DNA of 64,000 nt from Progne subis subis (taxonomy: Eukaryota > Chordata > Aves > Passeriformes > Hirundinidae), in assembly GCA_022316685.1 (NCBI GenBank), contig JAKJHU010000034.1, forward strand, positions 558,001 through 622,000, read 5' to 3'. A model generated the notes under the pieces. It searched no databases and was not told the DNA's origin. It saw nothing but the letters and a program-made list of their open reading frames with translations. This document shows, one piece after another, positions 24,036-36,700 of this stretch (position 1 is the first letter of the stretch; each line of letters begins with the position of its first letter). The position numbers were made by a program, and so were the translations under genes.

Positions 24036-27000
24036 AGACTAAGCGATAACTTATCTCTTTCTTATCTTTCTATAGGATGCAGCATATATGCTGGCAAATT
24101 AACTAGAAGCAAATACTTCCATTAGTTTGAAAGCAGAGTTATGCCTACCCACGTTAAAATTAGCATTAATAAATACAAATAAGGTTTTACTGTCAATGTT
24201 CAAATACGTCAATTTTGGTGTTTTATGCATTGCCAAATATTCCTAATGAGGTTTTGCTACTGTTTGAAAAAAATCTTGCAGGTAATGGATTACTCTCTTT
24301 TCAGCTCCACAGTAATAATAACCCTCAAAACCATCTGGATATTTCAGAGTTTGAGGATTCATTCACCACAAAGAAACTGATGCCCTTTTCTGGTGACATT
24401 AGTTATTTTCTCAGCTAAAAGAAGAGGAAGAATATACATGCAGATTCACACTACCAAGGTGCACATCTGTTCTGCTCCAAGATCAGACCAAAACTATTCT
24501 TCTATTATTTACATAAAGATGAGTCACCACAGATTCTACTTCATTAATCATCTCGGGTTGTTCCTTATTATGACATTTATTAGCAACCAAAAATTTCAAG
24601 TATTCTTGGAACACATGTTAGCATTATATGCCCCACTACACATCTTATATATGAGCAATTAAGAAACTACTTCTACATAAACTGCAGTAAGCTTTATGGC
24701 AATCTTCACTAATTCCTGGGGGGGGGGGGGGTGGGAATCACTTATTCTGGAAACCTCAAATCTTATTCTCACCCTCTGTAGCACTCTGACGTTTTAACAC
24801 AGGTCACAATCACCATCATAATCACAATCTAGAAATAAATTTAACCAAGTTATAACATTCAACTCAACATTACAGCACACTTACTCTGTTAGCTTCGCAA
24901 CCTTGTGTCTAAGCCAATAGACTGAAAATATTTTACCCTGTGTAACATTTATCCCCATGACAAATGCAAAGAATAAAATTATGTTTGGACACAAAATATA
25001 GAAGTATAAACATAATCCAATTTGAAGTACGTTTTTGTGGACCATCTGTATTCCAAGAATACAGTTCAAACCTCATTTTTTTCCATTTCTCTCATCATGG
25101 TACACTTGTTTAAATGTGAGATCCTCTCACATTGCTGAACAGGCGATACATACAAGTAAGCTGTTGATGCTTCAAATCAAGTACACAGGACTGCTCTGAT
25201 GCTGCCATGAAGAGGTCCCACATGAGAAAGTGATTATTTATAATATTTCTTTTAGCCCTTTCTTAAGTTGCTAGCAAAGTCCATTAACCAAATCATAGGA
25301 TATGAGAGATCTTCTGCTTCAATTCTCTTTTTGCTGAAACTCACACATAATCCTTGTCCTTAGTGAAAAATTCAATCTCTCTCCCTTGTTCTACCCTCTG
25401 CCCTTGAAGCATCCCTGTAACAGTTATTTCAGCACTTCAGAGCATGAGAAAGGCACTGCCGTGAAGATGAACAGCGAATGAGATCAGCTTCTTTTTATGA
25501 GCTGCGGAAATCAAATGGAAATACCTGGGACTCTGTTAAGGCCCCTAAACATGAATTTCCATGTCCCATCAGAAGATGGCTTGCTGTATTCCATCCAGCA
25601 CAAAACATCTCCACAGGACAGTTGAAATAAAGCTTACAAATTACTACACGGGACAAACAGGTGTTTTTTCAGAATTAAATAAAAATTTCCAAAAATTCTA
25701 TCTGCATTTTCTGATCTAGGTAGGAAGTATAAAAGAAAAAAAACAAAACCAAAATCAAATCAAAAACAAGCCCCAGAGGCCTGGTGTATACCAAGTTGTA
25801 ACAAGAAAGGTCTGAAATATGAAGCTGCCAACATAACCTCTATTTACTGCTTGCAACTTGGTACATCTTACAAGGATGCAAAGGGAGAGTTTTCAATCGG
25901 TTGTATTTTTAAAACTTTAACCACAAAGCTCAAAAAAAATTACAAAGTTTATTTCATTATTTAATACAAAGTTAAGTTGATTCTAAAATAGAATTACAGA
26001 AAAACACTGAATCCACAGCTATACTGTTTAGAGTTGTTGTGCAGAAGTTTGACTATTTGGTTCACGTTTCCTTTTAGATGTGCAAAAGAAAAATGAAGCG
26101 CAGAGCTTAGAGAGAGAGAAGTGATCTTTATGGTAGAGTAGCACAAAGCTGACACAAAAAACTTTTCCAAAACTTAAGACTGGTTTGGCTCAGAAAATTC
26201 AGTTCTCAACAGAACACTTTAATGGAAATATTTGTTTCTGAAGACTAAAAATTATTAGGTTCAGATCATCTGCGGGATGTCTCAAAGCACCTGAGGTGAA
26301 TGCTCTGAAATGGACATCCTCTGGATATGTCTGATGGTCCTTATTGATATAGGAAAAGTAATGGGAAGACTATGATAGCTGTCCAGAGCAAAGGAATATT
26401 TGTCCATTTTTTTAAAGAAAATAATGATTTTTGGATTTCTGAAATAGTCAGTAACAATTTGTCTTCTGCTGCACTCGCTCACTGTGGTTCTGAGTAACTT
26501 TGGTACACCACTGAATTTTTGTTCCTCTCAAGGAGCATTTTAGAAGCACAACATATATAGAGGTGTTTCAGTATACAGGAGCTTAGATCTGCCATACCCT
26601 CCTCTGTGGAAAGCTCACTCAGACCTAGCTTTATTGTTACACAGTGCCTAAGAAAAATGAGCAGCTTTTCTGGGAAATGGGCACAGAGCCAAATCACATA
26701 ATCTCTAAAGTAACTAAATATTATTAAGATTATATTTCAGAATAAAGTTTTGTTTTCCTCACCTTCTTAGCTGCCCTCTATCTCTCCTTTTCCTAGTTTA
26801 GCTGAAATTAAAATGGGGTTTCTTGTCCAAGATGTGTGCTGCTTATGGAGGAGGAAAGGAACCAAGGGAGAACCAAGACTCTCCTCGACAGCCTTGCACA
26901 CCTCAGCATTGCTTAACTCTTTTGCACTTGGATACTATACTATGTGTGAGGATTATTTAGTGAGAATTTGCAATCAGGAGAAACACTAAATGCACAAACT

Positions 27001-29540
27001 GCGTATTTAATTCATAGCTATTCTTTTGGTATGAATACCACACAAAGACTGATCACAATATTATAGAAGCCATAATATCCAGAATGAGCTAGTTCAGCAC
27101 AGCAGTGCATCTTTTCTGCCTGCTTTTGGTGCTTCAGGGTGCACTGAGGGACACTGTCACTCAGGTTCCTGTTCCTCTTCTGAACCTATAATAAAAAAAC
27201 ACCAGCAGAAGCATGTATATCATGTCAGCTTGGGCTTCCTGAGTCTGCACACAAGCTGAAACCATGACTCAGTGACAGGGACAATCTCACTGCTTCCTCT
27301 GAAGTGTCACACGAGCCTGTAATACTTTCACAAGCTAAGCCAGAAAAAGGGTGTAAAACAACACCAAAGGTGTGCAAAATGGGAGTCTTAGCACAGAGGA
27401 AAGCAAGCAAAAGGCAGGAAGATTGGCAAGATGCAGAGAGTCCAAGCGACAATACATAAAAATAAATTTAGGGAAAAATTCTTCATTCTCCCCATGACCT
27501 CTACATGAGTCCCCCTCACACTACAGAGAACTTTGGAGGCTGGCCTCAGCCTGTACTTCGTCTGACAGATTATCAAATAAATGCAGAATCTCGCCTTTTC
27601 TTTCATGAATTTGCCATGCCAGATCAAAGAAGTGGGAATTTGGGACCAGTGCAGTACTGATGCAGCTGGCAGAGTTGTTTATTTGAGAAGCTAAATTCAA
27701 CCTTCGCTTGGTCGAATAACTTAATTGTGTTTACTGGGAGTCTGCTTTTTAAAAGGTTCAATTCTTTCTGCTGCCAAGAATCAGAGCTTGCTTTCAGCAT
27801 GAAATTATCTCAGGGGAAGGCTTTGCTGAGCCAAACCAGTCCAAAAGTATTCTTAATTGCTTTCCATACTTCTGTGAAACATGAGATTATGCAGCAAATC
27901 CACATACTAAACCAGAAAAATTAAGGAGAGAGAAAGGTGAAAAAACAACCTGACAGACAAAAATAATAATCTTAACCACATACCCTAAATAACAAAATGC
28001 AACTTCAGATGTTAATAATTCTTAATCAGTGTGCCCCCCATAGAAAACTATAATCAGGCTACATTAACAATGAAACAAAGACTATGCAGACCTATTTAAA
28101 ATAAGAACACTATTTGAAAACTCTTTGACTGGTCTGTACAGATTTCATTTGTAAATTGTCTCATAGATTTAACTAAACTTAGAGAAAGCCTTTTAAAGGG
28201 CAAATAAATTTTCATTTGTCTTGATTTGCTTTTATTAATATGTGAGAAGTTTCAGGAAAGATGAGATTATCTTTCATGCTAGAATAGCAATGCTGACACA
28301 ACAATATCATAACTAGCATTGAAAAACATTAGTCTACAGATAGTTTTCATCTGTTGTACTGAATTACAAACATTTCTTCAGGGTTTGGCAGCAATGCCTC
28401 AGTATGAAGGTAGACAAAAGGAGCAGTGGAATACAGCTTCTGTAATGAACAGCTTTATATTCTTCAAAATGTCTAGGATTATGTCAGGAAAAATCAGAGA
28501 ATTTCTCAAGTTTAGATAACAAGGAACTAGAAAGGATAACAAGGATAACAAGGGACTTTGAAGACAGATTAGTTAGAAACAGAATGCCTATAAGTATTAT
28601 GAATCATTTAATACAGATATGGGTGCAGATGGGTCAAATAGATATCAGTCTAAATCATACAGGATGTAAGAAGTTTTGTCTCTTCAGTGATCTTTCTGTC
28701 AGCTTGAATAATTTGCAGAAGAATATATCTGGTTTCCCCTCTCCTCTACAGAGGCATCTCATTCTGTCATTCAGTAAATATAAGTGTCCAAGCAGAAGCC
28801 TTTTCTAAATCTATTCAAAAATGCACTCATGAGTATATCTGAAAATAATAATTGTAAAGGAAGCTCTAAGCACTGAGGTGACTTAAATACTTTCTTTAAA
28901 AAAGGTATAAATTATAAGTGTTCCCTGATCATCTTCTCTATAAACAGAATACAAGAGCAATCCATAATTAGTGGCAGCTCAGCTTAAAGCCAGGGGATGT
29001 ATATATAATGTATATGTATATACTAAAAAAACTAGGAGTCTGACATAAAATTTTCCAAGCTCAAAGCAATCTTAGGGGAGACACTTGCTAAAACAGGCAG
29101 ATGACAGGAACATGCAACACAGGTTGGCCAATGTACACCATATGAAATACTCCCGCCTACAGCCATGTGTAAAATTAGCATGCCACTCACCAAAAATAAT
29201 AACAGTTTTTCAGTACATGATGCCATTTCATCATAAGTTGGAATGAGTTGAGCTGAAGCAATGCACATAGAAAAGTAAAAAGATTTGTAGTGTCTCCACT
29301 ATTCTGTATAAAATATATGATATCTACAGAACTCAGAAGTTTCTATGGTATGGTGTGTCTACTTGGAAATGATTTAGAGATATTGCACCAAGTCTTCAGT
29401 TGGCAAGTAGGTTTCATTAGCTTCACCCTCATTAAATAACTTATTAAATTTCTTCTAGATTAGACACATATTTCTAGAAGCTGGATAGTTTCAAATCCAG
29501 ATGATGTAGCACCCTATAAGTAAGTTACAATTCCAACATC
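24036..29540. other. AT-rich non-coding stretch
   Basis: No gene, RNA gene or named repeat is recognised in 5.5 kb apart from the G14 run listed separately. ORFs such as 27,388-27,627 and 28,319-28,519 are short and featureless. Confidence 0.5.
24718..24731. repeat. Poly(G) tract, G14
   Basis: A run of 14 G is followed by TGGG. It has quadruplex-forming potential. Confidence 0.95.
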
Positions 29541-29544
29541 TATC

Positions 29545-29690
29545 AACACTGAGCCCGAGTCCACTAAGTGATTCCACACTGCTCTCAGGCACATGGTGTG
29601 ATTCTTGAGGGGTCCTTCACAAAGCCAGGAGCTGGATTTGATCATCCTGATGGGTCCCTTCCAACTCAACATGATCTGTGAGGCCTTAGA
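29545..29690 (+). mobile_element. CR1 LINE 3'-terminal fragment
   Basis: The blocks CTCAGGCACATGGTGTGATT (near 29,585), GGGGTCCTTCACA, AGGAGCTGGATTTGATCATC and TGGGTCCCTTCCAACTCA (near 29,651) are the extreme 3' end of a CR1 subfamily, in sense orientation. The terminal octamer repeats are eroded to ACATGATCTGTGAG. Only about 145 bp remain. Confidence 0.8.
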
Positions 29691-30250
29691 TACAGCAGTG
29701 TCTGAAATACTAATGAAAATATATTACACAAAATCAGTTTAGCACCTCTTAAATTACTTTAAAAATAATTCATCTCCAGGGGTGCTGTTTCTAATGGAAT
29801 CACAGATACTACTGATCACAGATAAAAATATTACTACATAAAATTATTTTTCATAAGATTTTCAGAGCACATCTTAATCCAAAACAATGTGAAGAAAAAC
29901 CTAGATTCTACAGTGACTTGATTTGGTAAATCTGGCTTATTTGAATTAGGGGTACTTTTGATAGAGCTCCGTGTATCAGGGTTGAACTATTCACATTACT
30001 CTTAGAGTATGAGAAACTTTAAGGAATTTAGAAGGTAAGATGATTGATTGATTGATTGATCATAAGTGTGCAGCATGGTAGAGTGTCATGACACATATTT
30101 ACTTTTAATAACTGTTGAATGGGACATTGATAGAAATGCTGTACTGTGCACTGTAAGGTACTACATATTACAAACCCATCTGAAGAGTGAATGAGAAGGA
30201 ACAAAGAGAGAAGTTCCCCAAGCCTCTTTTTTCACCCTTCGGTTCTTTGG
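29691..30250. other. AT-rich non-coding stretch
   Basis: No gene is seen. A small (GATT)5 microsatellite lies at 30,041-30,060. Confidence 0.6.
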
Positions 30251-30255
30251 GAAGA

Positions 30256-31026
30256 TGTCTTGGGTTATGTAACCTAGAAATGTGTATTCTATTTCATCTG
30301 TTGAAAGCTGTTTTTTGGGAGATGTTTTTTCCTTCTCTTGTAACCCCGGGGGGGAGGGAGGAGGATGCCTTCTGATAATGGCCCAGCCATTAAAACCAGG
30401 TGGGGCAGTGTTTCTTATCTCTTTCACCACCCCTCCATCCTCCAGGGGGACATCTTCTGATAATGGGCCATTAGGGCCCACCAATGACATGACACATTCC
30501 ATCATCCCATTGGGAGATGCTCCGCACAGTGGGGGAGGAGCCAGCTGTTCCCAGCTAGATAAAAACTAGGGACTGAAGGACACAAGGTATCCTGTTTTTC
30601 CACTGGATTCCTGGAGGAAGACTGGACCCATCTCACCACCACTGGACTTTCTACAGGACCATCTCTAATCCACAGAACCACATCTGTTACTCTAGAAGAA
30701 CTTCTATGTACTGCTTCCAACAACCTGACCAACAGGGTGCCAGGTCATATTCCTGACTCTATCAGGGTTTTTCCAGGATTTTTGTTTGCTTCCTTGCTTT
30801 TTTTTTTTTTTTGTACTACTACATTTGTTGGGGTTTTTTTTGTTTGTTTGTTTGTTTGTTCTTTTAATATTCCTAGTAAAGACCTGTTATTCCTATTCCC
30901 ATATCTTTGCCTGAAAGCCCTTAATTGCAAAATTATAATAATTTGAAGGGAGGGGGGTTTACATTCTCCATTCCAAGGGAGGGTCTGGCTTTCCGTGGCA
31001 GATAACTGTCTTTCAAAACCAAGACA
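30256..31026 (+). mobile_element. Solo ERV LTR with exact TSD
   Basis: This 771-bp LTR has perfect 8-bp terminal inverted repeats, TGTCTTGG at the start and CCAAGACA at the end, and exact 5-bp flanks GAAGA (30,251-30,255 and 31,027-31,031). It matches a family I remember from songbird genomes. A TATA-like GATAAAAAC lies near 30,558, and AGTAAA near 30,875 could serve as polyadenylation signal, upstream of a U5 ending in CTTTCAAAACCAAGACA. A T16 run and (TTTG)n lie at 30,795-30,860. No internal retroviral sequence remains. Intact ends suggest one of the younger insertions here. ORFs inside it on both strands are not genes. Confidence 0.93.
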
Positions 31027-31031
31027 GAAGA

Positions 31032-32691
31032 GAACTCATATAGAAAATGACCCCAGGGTATATAAACTAGATCCCAAGCAACTGCATCACTACCAACAAG
31101 TACAAAAAAAGAAGTTTTTCATGATTTACACTCATGTGGAAAAAGAACCCCATTGTATTCATTTAAATTAGTATAAGAAGTCCAGGCCTCACATAATTTA
31201 CCTTCAGCAGATCTGTACAAACATTGGAGATTGTAGCTGAGGCAATAAAGAGGGGAAAATAGAATAAAACAACAACAAAAAAGGGTTTCTCTTCAGCAAA
31301 CAAGAATTATAAAAATTCTATTTAAACTTTTATGTTTTGTCTGACTCAAAAGGGCATTTTTTTTATATCTTCCGTGTTACACTTTTCAATCATTTTAGAA
31401 TTCAGGTCACTTCAAAAGAAAAATGTCACTTCAAAGTAAAATTCAAGTAAATTCATTTCTATAATATTAGAACATTGTGTAGGCTCAAATACATGAATGT
31501 TTCCCTTAAAACCTAAGAACATTTTTATGTTTTCAAAAATCCCTTTTTATCCCCAACCAAATCTGTTTCCCAGACTGCAACCCATTTCAAATTTCAGCCT
31601 CTCCTTACCACATCACTGAACCTGTAAATCAAGTAAAAATGTGTCTCAAAATATGTAAAATAAAAAGGTTACCATGTGTAAATTACAGTCTCCAAATGTT
31701 GATGCTACATTATTTCATACTGTTATTAAGTGATCTTTTCTATCATTCTCTTTCCAAAGGACTGTGTGTAAAGGCTGTGGGAAAAGTGATGTAAACATTG
31801 CACTCAATAGTATTTTTCTCTTTTGTAATAATTATACAGAGAAGAAGTCAAAACAAGTGTAACAATTAATAAAAGATTAGCAAAATGCTCACAGGTAAGT
31901 AGAACTCTTGTGATGACATCTATAGAGGAACCTCACTGGTAATCTTATGTTTGACAAACCAAAACCATGAGAGAAGATGTTAGAAGACTGGACAAAACTC
32001 TCAGCCTAATGCAGCTCTGAAAGGAACTCACAGCTGGCAGACTGAGGTGGGAAAAAGGTGTTCTACCCCAGTAAGACTATCCTAGTACACATAGATTAAA
32101 AAATGCATATACAGACACCTTCAGGCTCTGGTCACTCTTGAGGCACTGATTTCCAAAGTGCCTTGGAAGATTTCCATAAGAGCTGGATGGCTAAACCCCA
32201 GAGACGGCAATAAAAACCTCATGCATCCATTGAAAGTATTTAAAGGCTGCTTACTTCTGTGTCTCATTAGCTATCATGAAATCTTAGATCTGTACTTAGA
32301 CAAACTATACACAATGCAAAAGTAAGAGCTTTTCACACCATGAAAAAAAAAAAACAACAACCAACACTAAAACTTAATCCAAAGTTTAAAACTCTATTCA
32401 CTAAGATTAAGCATTTTGAAAAGTTTGTGCATCCATGTTTGACTGAGCAGAACAGGAGCTTAAGTGTAAGCTTGAGAGGCCTTTTTTGAGATACCTCAAA
32501 AAAGGTAACCTTTGATAACCTTTTATTATCCAAACTCATTTCTTCCTTGTATTTTCAAGTGGGACTACTGTCTAGAGTGTGAGATTTTCCCACCATTGTC
32601 ACTGATACTTTCTAATTCCAGTTGGTTTTCATCTCTGTTGTAATGCATTAATTTGGTTTATATTGTGTTTCATCGGATTTGTAATGTTTTT
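31032..32691. other. AT-rich non-coding stretch
   Basis: No gene or repeat is recognised. The ORF at 32,333-32,539 on the minus strand has no features. Confidence 0.55.
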
Positions 32692-32695
32692 TCTC

Positions 32696-33010
32696 TGTAT
32701 CACGTGGTCTGTCCCTGCTCAGCAGTGCCCATCCCCCACACTGGAATGTAACCCAACTCTGCTCCACTCCCACTTTATCCCTGATTGGGCAGTGGTTTGT
32801 CCCTGCCTCTGGGCCCTGTCCCGCGGGGAAAAAGCCCAGGCATGGGCGGGGGCCTCGCTTTTTCTTGCACCGGTGAGCCGCCGGGAAAGAGCTCCAGCAA
32901 AGCATGGCAGGACTCGAGAAAAAAGCTGTTATAGCCCACCCGGTGAGAGAGAGCAGGCTCTTTCCTTTTGCCATCGGCAGTCGTCTGATCTCATAAAGAG
33001 ATACCACACA
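32696..33010 (+). mobile_element. Solo ERV LTR, GC-rich, 4-bp TSD
   Basis: A 315-bp GC- and CpG-rich block stands out in AT-rich surroundings. It begins TGTATCACGTGG, ends GATACCACACA and is flanked by TCTC on both sides (32,692-32,695 and 33,011-33,014). A 4-bp TSD fits the gammaretrovirus-like (ERV1) class. Inside are an inverted CCAAT (GATTGGGC near 32,782), a GC-rich core at 32,820-32,890 and an A-rich GAGAAAAAAGC near 32,917 that may be a decayed polyadenylation signal, giving plus orientation. ORFs on both strands (32,648-33,007 and 32,663-33,037) simply follow its composition. Confidence 0.82.
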
Positions 33011-33396
33011 TCTCAGTTACAAAACAATGAAAAATAGATCAATGCGAAGTCTTGAAAAAATAGTAAATAACATTAATCACATTTACAGTTAAGAAACAGA
33101 GAGGTTTTGTTGGTCTAAATGAGCATCTTAAATTTTAATTAAAATTCAGCATTTTATAGAAACATTTGTTATGCTTCTTTTAAAATAATTCAAAATTTAC
33201 TTCTACTAGAAGAGAAAATCAACTGAAAACCCAGTAAAATGGTATAATGCTTTTTATCCTAGTATTTTCCCAAATAGCAAGCTTACAATTCCTTTAATAA
33301 GAACTCCTACAGAATTCAAATCTTTTCTGAAGACTTTTACTTTACTTCATGATTCACAGAAAGAAGACACAAACAAATCCTTCCCCCTACGATAGG

Positions 33397-33468
33397 GCAG
33401 TCTACTCTTCACAGGTGTCTCACTCTTGAAATGCAGTCTACTCTTCACAGGTGTCTCACTCTTAAAAT
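33397..33468. repeat. 36-bp tandem duplication
   Basis: Two adjacent 36-bp copies start at 33,397 and 33,433. Each contains GCAGTCTACTCTTCACAGG. They differ at one base (TTGAAAT against TTAAAAT), so the duplication is recent. Confidence 0.93.
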
Positions 33469-33657
33469 CCAGCCTGCCCACTCACAAGAACAGTTGTATA
33501 GGATGAGACTGAAAGCATATCTCCTCCCATAAACAGTTTCTAACAGTCATCAAAAGCAGGAGCCTTGTAAGATTATACAGAGCTTGCAAGAGGGTAAATA
33601 TGCAGCGATCATTTCCCCATGCTCACAACTTCTACCGATTTGCAGATCTGCATCTCA

Positions 33658-33792
33658 GGGGTTTTTTTGGTTTTGTTTTTGTTTTGGTTTTTATTTGTTT
33701 TGGGGGTTTTTGTTTTGTTTTGTTTTTGTTTTGTTTTGTGGGGTTTTTTTGGGTTTGTTTTGTTTTGTTTTGTTTTTGGGTTTTTTTGGTAA
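33658..33792. repeat. T/G-only low-complexity tract
   Basis: About 130 bases consist of T and G with a single A and no C, as irregular TTTTG units and G3-G5 tracts. The complementary strand is (AAAAC)-like. ORFs here (phenylalanine/glycine/cysteine-rich on plus, lysine/asparagine/threonine-rich on minus) are artefacts. Confidence 0.95.
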
Positions 33793-36700
33793 GAACTTTG
33801 TGGAATTTTCTTCATGGAAGTGACCACTCCATGGTACACTTTTAGAGCCCACAACCCTCTGCAGCAAGCAGTTTTGCACCTCCACCACAAACCATGCCAA
33901 GAATGCCCTCTGCCTCTCTACAAGACCCATCATGGTTCTCTTTCTCCTCCACCCATATATACTTCAGGATTTCTTTCATGCTCTTCCATCACTCTGTCCA
34001 ACCTAGGGCACTTCAAAATTTCTTGATCCCTAGCTGATCACCCCTGCATGGAAGGCAGCTGAACCTTCCGAACATTATCAATTACATATGCCACCTGCCT
34101 GTCATACACATCTTGAAATCAAGAAAATTTCAGGGCTCTTCCCAAGGGAGACCTCCATCTTCGTAATTAATATTCTTGTTCCCTAGTTTTGTTATGTGAA
34201 TAGGTCACAGTACCACCTTATTTGGGTTGAATATTTACAGTCTGGTATACCTGTTGTCTTACTGGCTTCTAGATAGCTAAGATGCAAGCTCAGATAAACA
34301 GAGATCAATAGCACCATCTTGAATAAAAATCTGTTATCAATTACACTCGAAAAAATCTAAAGGATCCTGGAAGCATGTTGTAATATATTCCTTCAACCCA
34401 CATTACTAAGCATATGAGACCTAGGAGTCGTGACATTATTTTCAATTATCAGAGTTTGAGTGAGATCCCCAGCTAAGAGAACATAAAGCGCTTGAAGAAA
34501 ACCATAACCTCCATAGGGCATCACCTTGGAAGATACAGGATCTGGCGAGAGCCTGAAGGAATAATTACCTAGAAATGGTCACAACACTGCAGACAGACAG
34601 CAAGGAACTAGCCAGGGACTGTCGAATTTCTCTTACAATGCCTTTTTGACAATATTATGCAGCCTCTCATTCCAGAGTAACTGCATACACTGAACCTGAA
34701 ACTAAGTACTTTGCACAACCAAAAGCCCACTTTAGTCACCATACCTGTTCTCTCAAAAACCTCAGGTTGAATTCCAAAACAGATTTCTGACTTTGGATGA
34801 AAAGTTAACGGAAAAGGTTTCTAGTCAGTTCCCTATCAGAATAATGACATTTTCCAAAAGCATTAAAATGAAGTAGAGTTGATATTCTCTGGTAGAGGTT
34901 GATTTGTTTTTTCATTGGGAATCTTTCAGCTTTCATTGGGAATCTCAGTCGATTTATATCACAGGGGAATCTGTCTCCTACCTACAATGGACATTTTGTC
35001 TTTTTCTGTTTGAAAAATACTCTCAAGAATCTGTCCCTACACAGGGGAAACAAGATTGCATTAGAAGTCCTTAGTTCAGGTAATTCCTTCACCCAGATAT
35101 ACTCAAAATGCCCACCAAAATCATATGTTCATTAAAAAAAAAAAAAAAAGTTAAACTTAAACTTACTGTCAATTTACAAAGATTTTTTTTTTCCTCAGAG
35201 TAATGCAAGTACTCAGAGAAAGATGTCCATGTCAGGTTTTGTGAAGATTCTTGCTAACTTTAAAAATATTAAGCAAAATTTTTATTTGAAAATAAAAAGA
35301 GATATAAACAACATTAGCCCAGCTTTGTATTTGTACAAAGATCTCAAAGTTTTGTCACTTCTGCAAGCAGCACATTTAGAAAGACTTTTATGGAGGCTTT
35401 GAACCCTGAGTATTTAAACATAGGTCTGAAGTCTTTTAGAATGCCACAAGTTTCCAGAAAGCAGTTTTAAAATCTGAACTGTAAAGAGTATAAATCTCTG
35501 CAAAGATGACTGTTTTCCGGAAATATTACAGGGTGTTTTCCAGTTTTTTCAGAGGCTGAACCACCATGTGTATTTCTGCTCATTCACTGACACAAGCCAC
35601 TAACCTAAAAGAGGTCTCAGCACCTGGCTTGGTACAAATTGAGCCCACCTTCGGTTAAAGCAGCAAAAATTTTCATGCAATAACAAGTGTAGCAAATATG
35701 TATTCTCAAACATTTTTACCAAAGCTGCTAGCGATGTTGTTTGCTGCACCCCTTTGACAATGCTATTATTTGACATCTCAGCACACCTTGTGGGTGATAC
35801 CATCTCCCAAACATGACCTCAGTCTTCCTTACACACTGAACAAACATTATCCTTCTCACAGTTATAATCTTGTTATAAACTGTGTGAAAACTTCTACAAA
35901 GTTATGCTGCTGGAAAGCAGTTATCTACAGTTTCCAGGAGAAAACCTTCTTGTATAATGCACCAGGACAGATCTTCGTTCAAAAATAAAAGGCCACAATG
36001 TCTTACGTAAATCTGGGGGTTGAGTGAAGAAAGGGCAGTGATCTGGAGGTCATAAATATTCTGGCTATGCTCACTCCATATGCTCTGAAGTTCAACTATA
36101 AATACCCTTCAAATTGCTACACACTTCAAGAAAGTCGAGTAACCCAGCTTTCCCATTATAATGTGAGGGTAAAAGTCTAATAAAGCCACAGAAGGGCAGA
36201 GGAGAAGAGTTGCAGAAGCCATGTAGACATCTGCTGAAAGGATCCTAGCTGTGAATTTCTATAGAGAGAACCAGCTGGCTTTAACACAGACAAAGAAATG
36301 AGAAAGTACAAGGCCAGCCAGAACAAGGTCAGCTCTGTGTGAGTAGCAAGCAAAGCAGATAACACTGACGTGAGTGGTCTGTGGGAGGGAGAAAGGAACA
36401 GCCACACACACCTCTGCCTCCACAAATCTAATTCCCACCAAATTCTATAGCCAGTTATGACTTAAAACTATTTTCTTTTTACATATCAGTAAAAGTTGCA
36501 CATATTTATATGTTTAGGATCAAAAGTACTGAAAACAGAAGCTGGGTCATCTGCTACCCCTTTCTGGCCAATTTATTAGTAAATTTTATTGTCTTTGAAA
36601 CACATTTCCAAGCAAAAAGTACTGATATGCTGGATCCTATCAGTAGCCTTCTGGTTCCCTCTTTTGAAAATTTTTGTGTTCCTTCCAGCTGCTGGCACCG

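Noticed and set aside
33397..33468. Considered as a start of a CRISPR-like array
   Set aside because: There are only two directly adjacent copies with no spacers, in a vertebrate genome. It is a plain tandem duplication.
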